Positions 1 to 5,092 are shown, counted from the stretch's first letter. The stretch is 5,104 nt of DNA from Clostridiales bacterium (GCA_019420405.1 JAHZHF010000222.1:1-5104), one strand, 5' to 3'. The notes: generated from the sequence alone by a model not told the origin. Translations and numbers: made by a program.

Positions 1-106
1 CTGGAGCGAAGCCCGGAGCCGTCCTCCATCCCCGCAGAATACGTCTTGAGAATCGCCCCTGTTTTCGGACGTTTTTTCATACGGGAGTTAATGAACTAAA
101 TAGCTG
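1..106 (-). repeat. Left copy of long inverted repeat (element cut by window edge)
   Basis: Read on the minus strand, this stretch matches 4819-4923 on the plus strand over its whole length with two substitutions and one single-base indel. It is therefore the left arm of a roughly 105-bp inverted repeat enclosing about 4.7 kb. It contains the 19-base word ATTCTGCGGGGATGGAGGA (minus strand, 22-40), which also forms the outer ends of the palindrome at 4884-5092. The copy is probably incomplete here because the window begins inside it; the palindromic half would lie further left. It ends two bases before the DUF1540 stop codon, so it forms that gene's immediate 3' flank. No intrinsic-terminator T-run is visible in the part shown. 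Confidence 0.93.
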
Positions 107-108
107 TT

Positions 109-435
109 TTAGCCACAATGGCACTGAAATGTGGCGCACTCCGTACCGCCCGCATCTGTGGCGCTTCCGCCCTCTACACTGATCTTGCCTGCATGGCAGG
201 AACAGTTTTCATTGTACATACATTTTGTCGCGCTGCAGTCCACGCTGGAGCAGTCTGACGCCGCTTTCATAGCCATAGAGTTTGTATAACTTCCCTCTTT
301 CCGCTCCTGAAAACTGTCGCAACATGTCTCCTGAGGATTCTTTGCATTGTCTCCTCCCACCTGGATCTTATCCAGATCACAGAGAAACTGTTGATTGTGC
401 ACACATGTCTGCACTGTACATTTTAATTCCGGCAT
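109..435 (-). CDS. Cysteine-rich protein with two DUF1540 domains
   Basis: This encodes 108 residues with 13 cysteines. Two DUF1540-type units are visible. The first has C6-x4-C11-x7-C19, then an I-x-V-G-G segment, and C38/C39 followed by F42. The second has C67-x4-C72, Y-N, C78 and C80, then G-K-I-S-V-E-G-G and T-E-C100-A-T-F. DUF1540 is a small family of unknown function, and the cysteine spacing suggests metal binding (inference). There is no signal peptide or membrane segment, so a cytoplasmic location is likely. The start is set by AGGAGGT at 442-448, six bases before the ATG at 433-435; an in-frame ATG 12 codons upstream lacks such a site. The gene lies 74 bases downstream of the aldo/keto reductase and probably has its own promoter (469-498), which resembles a forespore sigma-G site. 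The repeat element begins two bases after the TAA stop. Confidence 0.9.
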   Translation of the reverse strand: MPELKCTVQTCVHNQQFLCDLDKIQVGGDNAKNPQETCCDSFQERKEGSYTNSMAMKAASDCSSVDCSATKCMYNENCSCHAGKISVEGGSATDAGGTECATFQCHCG

Positions 436-468
436 AATGATACCTCCTCTTTCTTGCTGATTCGTCTT

Positions 469-498
469 CATTATGTCCGGTATTTTTGAAAATTATTC
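469..498 (-). promoter_or_regulatory. Candidate sigma-G-like (forespore) promoter for the DUF1540 gene
   Basis: On the minus strand, GAATA (494-498) is followed after exactly 18 bases by CATAATG (469-475). The Bacillus sigma-G consensus is about GMATR-N18-CATnMTA, so the -35 fits fully and the -10 misses only the last base. Transcription would start near 462, leaving about 27 bases of leader with the ribosome binding site. A weaker sigma-A reading (TTGAAT-19-CATAAT) overlaps it and cannot be excluded. A perfect AT-rich dyad, GAAAATT-4-AATTTTC (488-505), covers the -35 and could be an operator. The role is inferred from sequence resemblance only. Confidence 0.35.
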
Positions 499-509
499 AA
501 TTTTCTTTT

Positions 510-1388
510 TTATATCTGCACACGCACCCTGTCCGGGTGTTCTCCGGACCATCCGGCCTGCGGCATGGTCGCCAGCCGCCAGATATCCTCTTCCTCCAGC
601 TCAAAGGAAAACAGATCCAGATTCTCCCGCATTCTCTGAGCAGAAGACGCTTTCGGAAGGGGCACGATCCCTCTCTGCACCGCAAATCTCAGGCAGATGC
701 GGGCCGGAGTCACTCCGTATTTCCCGGCAAGCTCCTTCACAAGCGGTTCTTCCAGCACCCGCTGTCTCCCAATAGGACTCCACGCCTCTACTGTAATCCC
801 ACGGTCCTGGCACCAGCGCACCGCCGCCTCCTGGCTGTAGCCCGGATGGAACTCGATCTGATCGACAGCAGGCTGTACTTTACAGTTTTTCAGAATATTC
901 TCAATATGATGGGGCAGAAAGTTGCTCAGTCCGATAGCGCGCACCTTTCCCTCCTTATACAGCTCTTCCATCGCTCTCCATGTCCCGATATCCAGCTCCT
1001 TCCAGTCCGCATAGTCCGGCTCCGGTTTCGGCCAGTGGATCAGGTACAGATCCAGATAATCCGTTTTCAGATTGTCAAGCGTCTGCTCAAACGCCGCCCG
1101 CACATTCTCATATCCCATCTCCGTCTTCCACAGCTTGCTCGCAATGAAGAATTCCTTCCTCGGTATCCCGCTTCCCTCGACAGCTTCTGCCAGATATCCC
1201 TCTGTTCCGTAGAATGAAGCTGTGTCAAAATAACGGTATCCCACGTCAATCGCCGTGCGGATCACATCCGCACTCCTGCCGTCCGCCGCCTTATATGTGC
1301 CGAATGCGACAGCCGGCATCTTCACTCCGTTCGACAGAGTGACACATCTGCCCTCTGTTCCCATAATCGTGCTTTCCGTTTGATTCAT
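510..1388 (-). CDS. Aldo/keto reductase family oxidoreductase
   Basis: This 292-residue protein is the usual length for a single-domain NADPH-dependent aldo/keto reductase, which reduces carbonyl substrates to alcohols in the cytoplasm. The catalytic tetrad is complete: D55 and Y60 in D-T-A-S-F-Y-G-T-E, K85 in S-K-L-W, and H118 in L-I-H-W-P. Other barrel landmarks are G-L-S-N-F (153-157), V-D-Q-I-E-F-H-P (175-182), W-S-P-I-G (203-207) and the cofactor phosphate-binding P-L-P-K-A-S-S with R-x-R-E-N (about 243-256). The C-terminus has the typical G-E-H-P-D. Overall it looks like the 2,5-diketo-gluconate reductase/YvgN-like group; the substrate cannot be read from sequence. The chosen ATG (1386-1388) overlaps the upstream gene's TGA as ATGA and follows GGGAGG (1398-1403) by 9 bases. 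An ATG at 1412 is a weaker alternative start. It is the last gene of the three-gene operon. Confidence 0.93.
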   Translation of the reverse strand: MNQTESTIMGTEGRCVTLSNGVKMPAVAFGTYKAADGRSADVIRTAIDVGYRYFDTASFYGTEGYLAEAVEGSGIPRKEFFIASKLWKTEMGYENVRAAFEQTLDNLKTDYLDLYLIHWPKPEPDYADWKELDIGTWRAMEELYKEGKVRAIGLSNFLPHHIENILKNCKVQPAVDQIEFHPGYSQEAAVRWCQDRGITVEAWSPIGRQRVLEEPLVKELAGKYGVTPARICLRFAVQRGIVPLPKASSAQRMRENLDLFSFELEEEDIWRLATMPQAGWSGEHPDRVRVQI

Positions 1389-2113
1389 CTGTATTTTCCT
1401 CCCATCATCCATACATAAATCACCCCGAAAAATTCCCTTACCAGATAATTAAGCTGAAAAACAGGATTGGAATCCGCCGGGATCAAATAGAGCTTCCGAT
1501 ACCCTTCCTGCCGTGCAATCACCGATGAGCGGTAGATATGGAAATCATTTGTCACAATTCCCACCCGATCCTTGGCCGCATCCGCGAACTGCCTGCTGAA
1601 CCTCAGATTTTCCCGGGTAGATGTGGATCTGTCCTCCCTGAAAATCTGTTCTTCCGGGACTCCCTTTCCGATCAGGTACTCTGCCATTGCGAAGGCCTCC
1701 GTAACATCTTCTCCGGGTCCCTGTCCGCCTGAGACGATCACTTTTACACCAGGAAATTTTTTCAGATATTCCAACGCGCGGTCAAGCCGTCTGCGCAGAG
1801 AATTTGTTATGTACGTTCCCCTTACCTGCGCTCCGAGCACAATGATCCGATCCAGCTCCTCTTCACATTTTGCAAACATCCCCCGTATAATCAGGAACTC
1901 CACACACAGAAAGAGAATCCAGCAGAACAGGCAGAACCATTTGAGCCCTTCATACACCCATACGGGAAACGGCGCACACCCGAGAATCAGATGCACGCCG
2001 CCGCCAGCCAGCCAGAAGACTGAAAAAGTCGATCTCCATCTGCGTGAATAGAGAACAATCACCAGATAATACAGGAGACATAAAATTCCCATAATAAGCA
2101 GATAATATCTCAT
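1385..2113 (-). CDS. YdcF/SanA-like DUF218 domain membrane protein
   Basis: This encodes 242 residues. Three hydrophobic segments occupy the N-terminal third (about 3-21, 30-48 and 57-77). A DUF218 domain follows from about residue 88 to 235. Its landmarks are I-I-V-L-G-A-Q (90-96), L-R-R-R-L-D-R-A (106-113), V-I-V-S-G-G-Q-G (125-132), E-D-R-S-T-S-T-R-E-N (160-169) and V-T-N-D-F-H-I-Y-R (187-195). In proteobacteria, relatives such as SanA and ElyC are linked to envelope integrity, but the biochemical activity is not settled. The arginine-rich loop after helix 1 (residues 24-27) suggests a cytosolic loop, which would place the DUF218 domain inside; this topology is uncertain. Its ATG abuts the stop of the SEC-C gene (TAA-ATG, no gap) with only a weak GGAAGAA upstream, so translation is probably coupled. 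Its TGA overlaps the aldo/keto reductase start. Confidence 0.88.
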   Translation of the reverse strand: MRYYLLIMGILCLLYYLVIVLYSRRWRSTFSVFWLAGGGVHLILGCAPFPVWVYEGLKWFCLFCWILFLCVEFLIIRGMFAKCEEELDRIIVLGAQVRGTYITNSLRRRLDRALEYLKKFPGVKVIVSGGQGPGEDVTEAFAMAEYLIGKGVPEEQIFREDRSTSTRENLRFSRQFADAAKDRVGIVTNDFHIYRSSVIARQEGYRKLYLIPADSNPVFQLNYLVREFFGVIYVWMMGGKYR

Positions 2114-2629
2114 TTACGCATTTCTTCCGCAGCACTTCTTATATTTCTTTCCGCTTCCGCACGGACAGGGGTCGTTTCTTCCGATCTTTTTCGGCTTGCG
2201 GATCGTGCCGGACGCCTTCTGCTCACGGTAGAGACGTTTTCTCGTCTCCTCGTCAAAGATTGCCTCCCACTGCGGAAGACCATACAGCCAGTCTGCCTTT
2301 GCGTCAACCATATTCATATACAGTCTTTCCTTATCAAACGCCAGGCTGACCTCTGTATCTTCTGTCATCGTCTCAATCGGGTTCGGTACTTTCAGACTGT
2401 CGTTAATTCCGTCGAGGAATCCGACCATAGTCATGACATCCTGTCCATATTTCTCAGCCAGTTCTTTTACCGTTCCTCTTACCTCCGTATCCGGATCGGA
2501 AAGAAGCTGCTCATAGATTTCCTTTTCAATCGTAAAATATGCTCCCCAGAACTTTTCAAGCTGATCCTTGGAAAGGCTTCTGTCATAGGCTTTGTCACGC
2601 CACTGTTCCAATAAACTCTTTTCACTCAT
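2114..2629 (-). CDS. SEC-C motif domain-containing protein
   Basis: This encodes 171 residues. The C-terminus carries a textbook SEC-C zinc-binding motif, C155-P-C157-G-S-G-K-K-Y-K-K-C166-C167, preceded by G-R-N-D-P. The motif is known from the SecA tail, where it binds zinc and contacts SecB and the ribosome, and it also occurs in many small bacterial proteins of unknown role. Residues 1-135 are charged and probably helical, with no domain I recognise; there is no signal peptide or membrane segment, so the protein should be cytosolic. The ATG follows an AAAGGAG site by 9 bases. It is the first gene of the operon with the DUF218 and aldo/keto reductase genes, read from the promoter at 2676-2704. 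It is far too short to be SecA. The SEC-C call is secure, but the cellular function is unknown. Confidence 0.9.
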   Translation of the reverse strand: MSEKSLLEQWRDKAYDRSLSKDQLEKFWGAYFTIEKEIYEQLLSDPDTEVRGTVKELAEKYGQDVMTMVGFLDGINDSLKVPNPIETMTEDTEVSLAFDKERLYMNMVDAKADWLYGLPQWEAIFDEETRKRLYREQKASGTIRKPKKIGRNDPCPCGSGKKYKKCCGRNA

Positions 2630-2675
2630 TGTATATTACTCCTTTGTCCTCTTCTTCTCTGTTATGACGCAAATT

Positions 2676-2704
2676 ATTATATACCAATTTTGAATTGCAG
2701 TAAA
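2676..2704 (-). promoter_or_regulatory. Sigma-A promoter of the SEC-C/DUF218/aldo-keto reductase operon
   Basis: On the minus strand, TTTACT (2699-2704) and TATAAT (2676-2681) are separated by 17 bases. The -10 is a perfect match and the -35 matches at four of six positions. The predicted start near 2669 leaves about 40 bases of leader containing AAAGGAG before the SEC-C ATG. The -35 overlaps the -35 of the divergent promoter at 2695-2723. Confidence 0.72.
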
Positions 2705-2723
2705 CCACTATTTTCGGTATACT
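2695..2723 (+). promoter_or_regulatory. Divergent sigma-A-like promoter of the small membrane protein gene
   Basis: On the plus strand, TTGCAG (2695-2700) and TATACT (2718-2723) are 17 bases apart. The -10 matches at five of six positions and the -35 keeps TTG. The start would be near 2730, giving a leader of about 65 bases. Its -35 shares bases 2699-2700 with the -35 of the opposite promoter, so RNA polymerase probably cannot occupy both at once. Confidence 0.55.
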
Positions 2724-2730
2724 TATTACA

Positions 2731-2765
2731 GTCGGCAGTCCGGATGTTTTTCCCGGGAAGCCGGC
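2731..2765 (+). promoter_or_regulatory. Two-tier hairpin at the predicted 5' end of the small membrane protein mRNA
   Basis: GTCGGC (2731-2736) can pair with GCCGGC (2760-2765) using one G-U pair. Inside it, CCGG (2740-2743) can pair with CCGG (2753-2756) around a 9-base loop. The structure begins almost at the predicted transcription start and has no T-run after it, so it is not a terminator. It may be a stabilising 5' stem. It matches no riboswitch I know. Confidence 0.3.
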
Positions 2766-2794
2766 AAAATAGAATAAAGGAGCCCTGTCAGATC

Positions 2795-3052
2795 ATGAAA
2801 AAAACAAAACGGATCTTAGCCCTCGCCGGCGCAGTCCTTCTCATTTGTATGTATGCATGTACGCTTATTTTTGCACTTATAGATTCTCCGGCAGCCTTCG
2901 GCATGCTCAAAGCGTCCGTTGCCGCTACCATTCTCATACCGGTTCTTCTCTACGCCTATATACTGGTTGCACGGCTCTTAAAAGGACGCGGCATCGAACC
3001 GGACGCAGAGAATAATTCGGATACCCCAACGGATACTTCTGATAAAAAGTAA
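2795..3052 (+). CDS. Small two-helix membrane protein of unknown function
   Basis: This encodes 85 residues. A basic start (K-K-T-K-R, residues 2-6) precedes helix 1 (about 7-28). A short loop with D30-S-P follows, then helix 2 (about 38-62), K-G-R-G, and an acidic, Asp/Thr/Asn-rich hydrophilic tail (about 69-85). Positive charges flank both helices on the same side, so both ends are predicted to be cytosolic, forming a hairpin in the membrane. I recognise no named domain; similar short two-helix proteins are common in Lachnospiraceae (recalled, not checked). An in-frame ATG upstream at 2690 lies within the promoter and is rejected. The chosen ATG has AAAGGAG at 2776-2782, with a somewhat long spacing of 12 bases. 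The gene is divergent from the SEC-C operon, and a candidate terminator follows at 3111-3149. Confidence 0.8.
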   Translation: MKKTKRILALAGAVLLICMYACTLIFALIDSPAAFGMLKASVAATILIPVLLYAYILVARLLKGRGIEPDAENNSDTPTDTSDKK

Positions 3053-3083
3053 CTCACAGATACTCAGCCGGAAAGATAAGCAT

Positions 3084-3242
3084 TCACACAAACAAAAGCT
3101 CCGCAATCTCCAGAGCAGACGCTGCAGCTTCTCCTGTTCTGTCTTTTTTCGGTGCATTATTCTTTTTTATCGCTTGTCTCTTTTTCAGGTATTCTTCCAT
3201 CGTTATCATATTTCCTGCCGGCTCTGCGATGTCCTGACGCAT
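3084..3242 (-). CDS. Hypothetical 52-residue charged small protein
   Basis: An ATG at 3240-3242 opens a 52-codon frame ending in TGA at 3084-3086. The protein begins M-R-Q-D-I-A-E-P-A-G and has a basic helix-like centre (E-E-Y-L-K-K-R-Q-A-I-K-K-N-N) followed by an alanine-rich end (A-A-A-S-A-L-E-I-A-E-L-L). There is no cysteine, signal peptide or membrane segment, and I recognise no family. Support for a real gene comes from a strong ribosome binding site (AAAGGGGGT, 3248-3256) about 5 bases from the ATG, and a well-spaced sigma-E-like promoter at 3282-3310. It is convergent with the small membrane protein gene, and the candidate plus-strand terminator of that gene lies inside this frame. It sits downstream of the purA terminator, so it should be transcribed independently. 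It could be a mother-cell sporulation small protein, which is inference only. Confidence 0.55.
   Translation of the reverse strand: MRQDIAEPAGNMITMEEYLKKRQAIKKNNAPKKDRTGEAAASALEIAELLFV
3111..3149 (+). terminator. Candidate intrinsic terminator of the small membrane protein gene
   Basis: CAGAGCAG (3111-3118) pairs with CTGTTCTG (3134-3141) as an 8-bp stem with one G-U pair and a 15-base loop. It is followed by TCTTTTTT (3142-3149). It lies about 60 bases after the stop at 3052. It also lies inside the antisense 52-residue ORF, so the A-rich lysine codons of that frame could produce the T-run by chance. Confidence 0.45.
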
Positions 3243-3281
3243 AAAATACCCCCTTTCATTTATCGAATGCCCTCAATACTT

Positions 3282-3310
3282 ATTCTATGCACCGCCTTCT
3301 CTGAATATTA
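3282..3310 (-). promoter_or_regulatory. Candidate sigma-E-like (mother-cell sporulation) promoter for the 52-residue ORF
   Basis: On the minus strand, TAATATT (3304-3310) is followed after 14 bases by CATAGAAT (3282-3289). The Bacillus sigma-E consensus is about KMATATT-N14-CATACAnT. The -35 therefore fits at all seven positions and the -10 misses one base. The predicted start near 3275 leaves about 33 bases of leader, and the strong ribosome binding site sits at its end. No good sigma-A -35 is present for the same -10. Confidence 0.5.
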
Positions 3311-3320
3311 CTCCTGATAA

Positions 3321-3366
3321 AAGAAAAAGATCCGGTGACAGTTTTCTGTTTCCTGCCATCGGATCT
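3321..3366 (-). terminator. Intrinsic terminator of purA
   Basis: On the minus strand, AGATCCGATGGCAG (3353-3366) pairs with CTGTCACCGGATCT (3328-3341) as a 14-bp stem with one mismatch and one G-U pair around an 11-base loop. The T-rich tract TTTTTCTT follows in the minus direction. It begins 44 bases after the purA stop codon. The other side has only a short T-run, so termination is probably mainly one-way. Confidence 0.88.
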
Positions 3367-3410
3367 CTTTGTTCATTTATGAAAGAATCAATTTTTCAAA
3401 CGATTCCGTT

Positions 3411-4688
3411 TCATTTTCTGTATATAATGTCATCCCTTCCCGGACCGTTGCTGATCATCGTAATCGGATATCCGATCTCTTTCTCGATAAATTCAATGTA
3501 ATTTCTGCAGTTTTCCGGAAGGTCTTCATATTTGCGGATACCGCGGATATCGCACTTCCAGCCCGGAAGCTTCTGAATCACCGGTTTTGCTTTCTCAAGA
3601 AGATGAGTAACCGGGAAATCTGTAGTAACCTCCCCATTGATCTCATATCCTGTGCACACCGGAATCTCGTCCAGGTATCCCAGAACGTCTAATACAGTGA
3701 ATGCAACATCTGTCGTTCCCTGCATCCTGCATCCGTATTTTGAAGCCACGCAGTCAAACCAGCCTACACGTCTCGGACGCCCTGTAGTCGCTCCATACTC
3801 TCCGCCGTCTCCGCCGCGTCTTCTGAGTTCCTCTGCCTCTTCGCCGAAAATCTCGCTGACGAACGCTCCTGCTCCCACTGCACTGGAATAAGCCTTGCAC
3901 ACAGTGATAATCTGCTTGATCTCATAGGGAGGAATTCCCGCGCCAATGGCACCGTAAGCAGCCAGTGTGGAGGAAGATGTCACCATCGGATAAATTCCAT
4001 GATCCGGATCCTTTAAGGAGCCGAGCTGCCCCTCCAGAAGGATATTCTTCCCTTCTTTCAGTGCATTATGAAGATAAAGGGATACATCGCATACATACGG
4101 TGCAACCATCTCTTTATATCTGATCAGTTCTTTATACAGTTCATCAGGATCAATCAATGGTTTGTGATAAAGGTGCTCAAGGAGAACATTTTTCTGCTCC
4201 GCGACGCGGACTGTCTTCTCTCTGAGCAGCTCGTCGTCAAAAAGCTCGCTTACCTGGAAGCCGATCTTCGAATACTTGTCTGAATAAAACGGAGCAATTC
4301 CTGATTTTGTGGATCCGAAGGATTTTCCTCCCAGTCTCTCTTCCTCATAAGCGTCAAAATTTTTGTGGTAAGACATCACCATCTGAGCCCTGTCGGACAC
4401 AAGGATCTTCGGCATAGGTACGCCGCGGTCCACGATGGACTGAATCTCATTGAACAACTTCTCAACATCAAGGGCAACGCCGTTGCCGATGATACTTGTC
4501 GTATGTCCGTAAAACACACCGGACGGCAGTGTATGCAGCGCAAATTTACCATAATCGTTCACGATCGTGTGGCCTGCGTTCGCCCCGCCCTGAAAGCGGA
4601 CGATGATATCAGACTCTTTTCCGAGCATATCCGTGATCTTGCCCTTACCTTCATCGCCCCAGTTTGCACCAACTACTGCTTTTACCAT
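3411..4688 (-). CDS. purA: Adenylosuccinate synthetase, clostridial-type variant
   Basis: This 425-residue cytosolic enzyme joins IMP and aspartate using GTP to make adenylosuccinate, the first committed step to AMP. The signature W-G-D-E-G-K-G-K (10-17) holds catalytic D12, and N-A-G-H-T holds H40. G-A-T-T-G-R-P-R-R-V-G-W (299-310) keeps R304 and R306 (E. coli R303 and R305), and L-D-V-L keeps D334 for guanine. Several usual residues differ when aligned from memory with E. coli: Q10 to N9, R131 to S129, R143 to K141, Q224 to L222 and K331 to V332. The same G-A-N-W-G-D-E-G start and G-S-T-K-S-G-I-A-P-F-Y segment are, as I recall, shared by many Clostridia enzymes, so this is a clade trait, not decay. 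The start is set by AGGAGG, which lies 7 bases before this ATG but only one base before the in-frame ATG at 4694. It is a single gene with its own promoter and terminator. Confidence 0.95.
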   Translation of the reverse strand: MVKAVVGANWGDEGKGKITDMLGKESDIIVRFQGGANAGHTIVNDYGKFALHTLPSGVFYGHTTSIIGNGVALDVEKLFNEIQSIVDRGVPMPKILVSDRAQMVMSYHKNFDAYEEERLGGKSFGSTKSGIAPFYSDKYSKIGFQVSELFDDELLREKTVRVAEQKNVLLEHLYHKPLIDPDELYKELIRYKEMVAPYVCDVSLYLHNALKEGKNILLEGQLGSLKDPDHGIYPMVTSSSTLAAYGAIGAGIPPYEIKQIITVCKAYSSAVGAGAFVSEIFGEEAEELRRRGGDGGEYGATTGRPRRVGWFDCVASKYGCRMQGTTDVAFTVLDVLGYLDEIPVCTGYEINGEVTTDFPVTHLLEKAKPVIQKLPGWKCDIRGIRKYEDLPENCRNYIEFIEKEIGYPITMISNGPGRDDIIYRK

Positions 4689-4695
4689 TTTCATT

Positions 4696-4701
4696 CCTCC
4701 T
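4696..4701 (-). promoter_or_regulatory. Ribosome binding site that decides the purA start
   Basis: AGGAGG on the minus strand ends 7 bases before the ATG at 4686-4688, which is optimal. The ATG at 4692-4694 is separated from it by a single base and could not be used efficiently. The 425-residue form is therefore preferred over the 427-residue form. Confidence 0.85.
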
Positions 4702-4762
4702 GCGTATCGCGCTTGTAGATATAGATATTAATCAGCGGCACTTATAATTGACCGCCGTTAGA

Positions 4763-4791
4763 ATTATACTATACTTTTCCCTTTCTGTAAA
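4763..4791 (-). promoter_or_regulatory. Sigma-A promoter of purA
   Basis: On the minus strand, TTTACA (4786-4791) and TATAAT (4763-4768) are separated by exactly 17 bases, with five and six matches to consensus. The start would be near 4756, giving a leader of about 68 bases. No purine riboswitch or recognisable regulator box is visible in that leader. The repeat element begins 28 bases upstream of the -35. Confidence 0.82.
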
Positions 4792-4818
4792 ATGTTATTT
4801 CATTTTCAACTATCTTTT

Positions 4819-4923
4819 CAGCTATTTAGTTCATTAACTCCCGTATGAAAAAACGTCCGAAAACAGGGACGATTCTCAAACGTATTCTGCGGGGATGGAG
4901 GACGGCTCCGTGCTTCGCTCCAG
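4819..4923 (+). repeat. Right copy of the long inverted repeat
   Basis: This 105-base stretch is the reverse complement of 1-106 apart from two substitutions (at about 4869 and 4911) and one missing base (at about 4880). It starts with CAGCTATTTAGTTCATTAAC and reads away from purA. Its last 40 bases are also the first part of the palindrome at 4884-5092, so the full element is at least 4819-5092. No coding function is evident: the indel shifts the frame of the short ORF between the two copies. Confidence 0.93.
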
Positions 4924-5092
4924 GGAATAAGGGAAACTACAAAGTACAGGATACGGATGTTAGGACAGCCGGGGCTTAACTCGCTGACGCTCAGACAAGC
5001 GCCCCGCCTGCCCTAACATCCGTATCCGGTACTTTAAGTTTCACTAATACCCTTCCGAAGGCGCCCCTCGCCATCCTCCATCCCCGCAGAAT
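4884..5092. repeat. 209-bp imperfect palindrome (hairpin element, MITE-like or structured RNA)
   Basis: The ends are a perfect 19-base inverted repeat (4884-4902 and 5074-5092). The inner arms 4941-4975 and 5001-5035 pair at 32 of 35 positions. The middle parts of the arms (4903-4940 and 5036-5073) pair more loosely. The 25-base tip contains CTGA-CGC-TCAG (4984-4994), which can form its own small hairpin. No transposase, T-run or convincing ORF is present. The shape fits a small non-autonomous hairpin repeat or a transcribed structured RNA. The left end of the window holds part of a second copy, which supports a dispersed repeat family. Bases 5093-5104 show nothing further. Confidence 0.85.

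Noticed and set aside
433..471. ATG at 471 as the DUF1540 start
   Set aside because: AGGAGGT lies at the right distance only for the ATG at 433-435; the 12 extra codons would include the ribosome site and part of the -10 region.
488..511. Plus-strand AT-rich hairpin followed by a T-run as a terminator
   Set aside because: No plus-strand gene precedes it, and on the minus strand the hairpin is followed by A residues, not T residues.
486..1217. 243-residue plus-strand ORF
   Set aside because: It is antisense to the well-supported aldo/keto reductase, is rich in His, Arg, Pro and Leu, has no recognisable domain, and reads as a shadow frame.
1386..1412. ATG at 1412 as the aldo/keto reductase start
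   Set aside because: The ATG at 1388 has a better ribosome binding site (GGGAGG) and makes the typical ATGA overlap with the preceding gene.
1572..2051. 159-residue plus-strand ORF
   Set aside because: It is antisense to the DUF218 gene with Ser/Pro/Arg-rich, low-complexity content and no domain; a shadow frame.
4689..4760. Purine riboswitch in the purA leader
   Set aside because: The leader is only about 68 bases and shows just a weak stem around GGCGG/CCGC; no aptamer-like core is visible.
4845..4979. 44-codon plus-strand ORF starting in the right repeat
   Set aside because: It has no ribosome binding site, runs through the palindrome, and the indel in the left copy shifts the frame, so coding is not conserved between copies.
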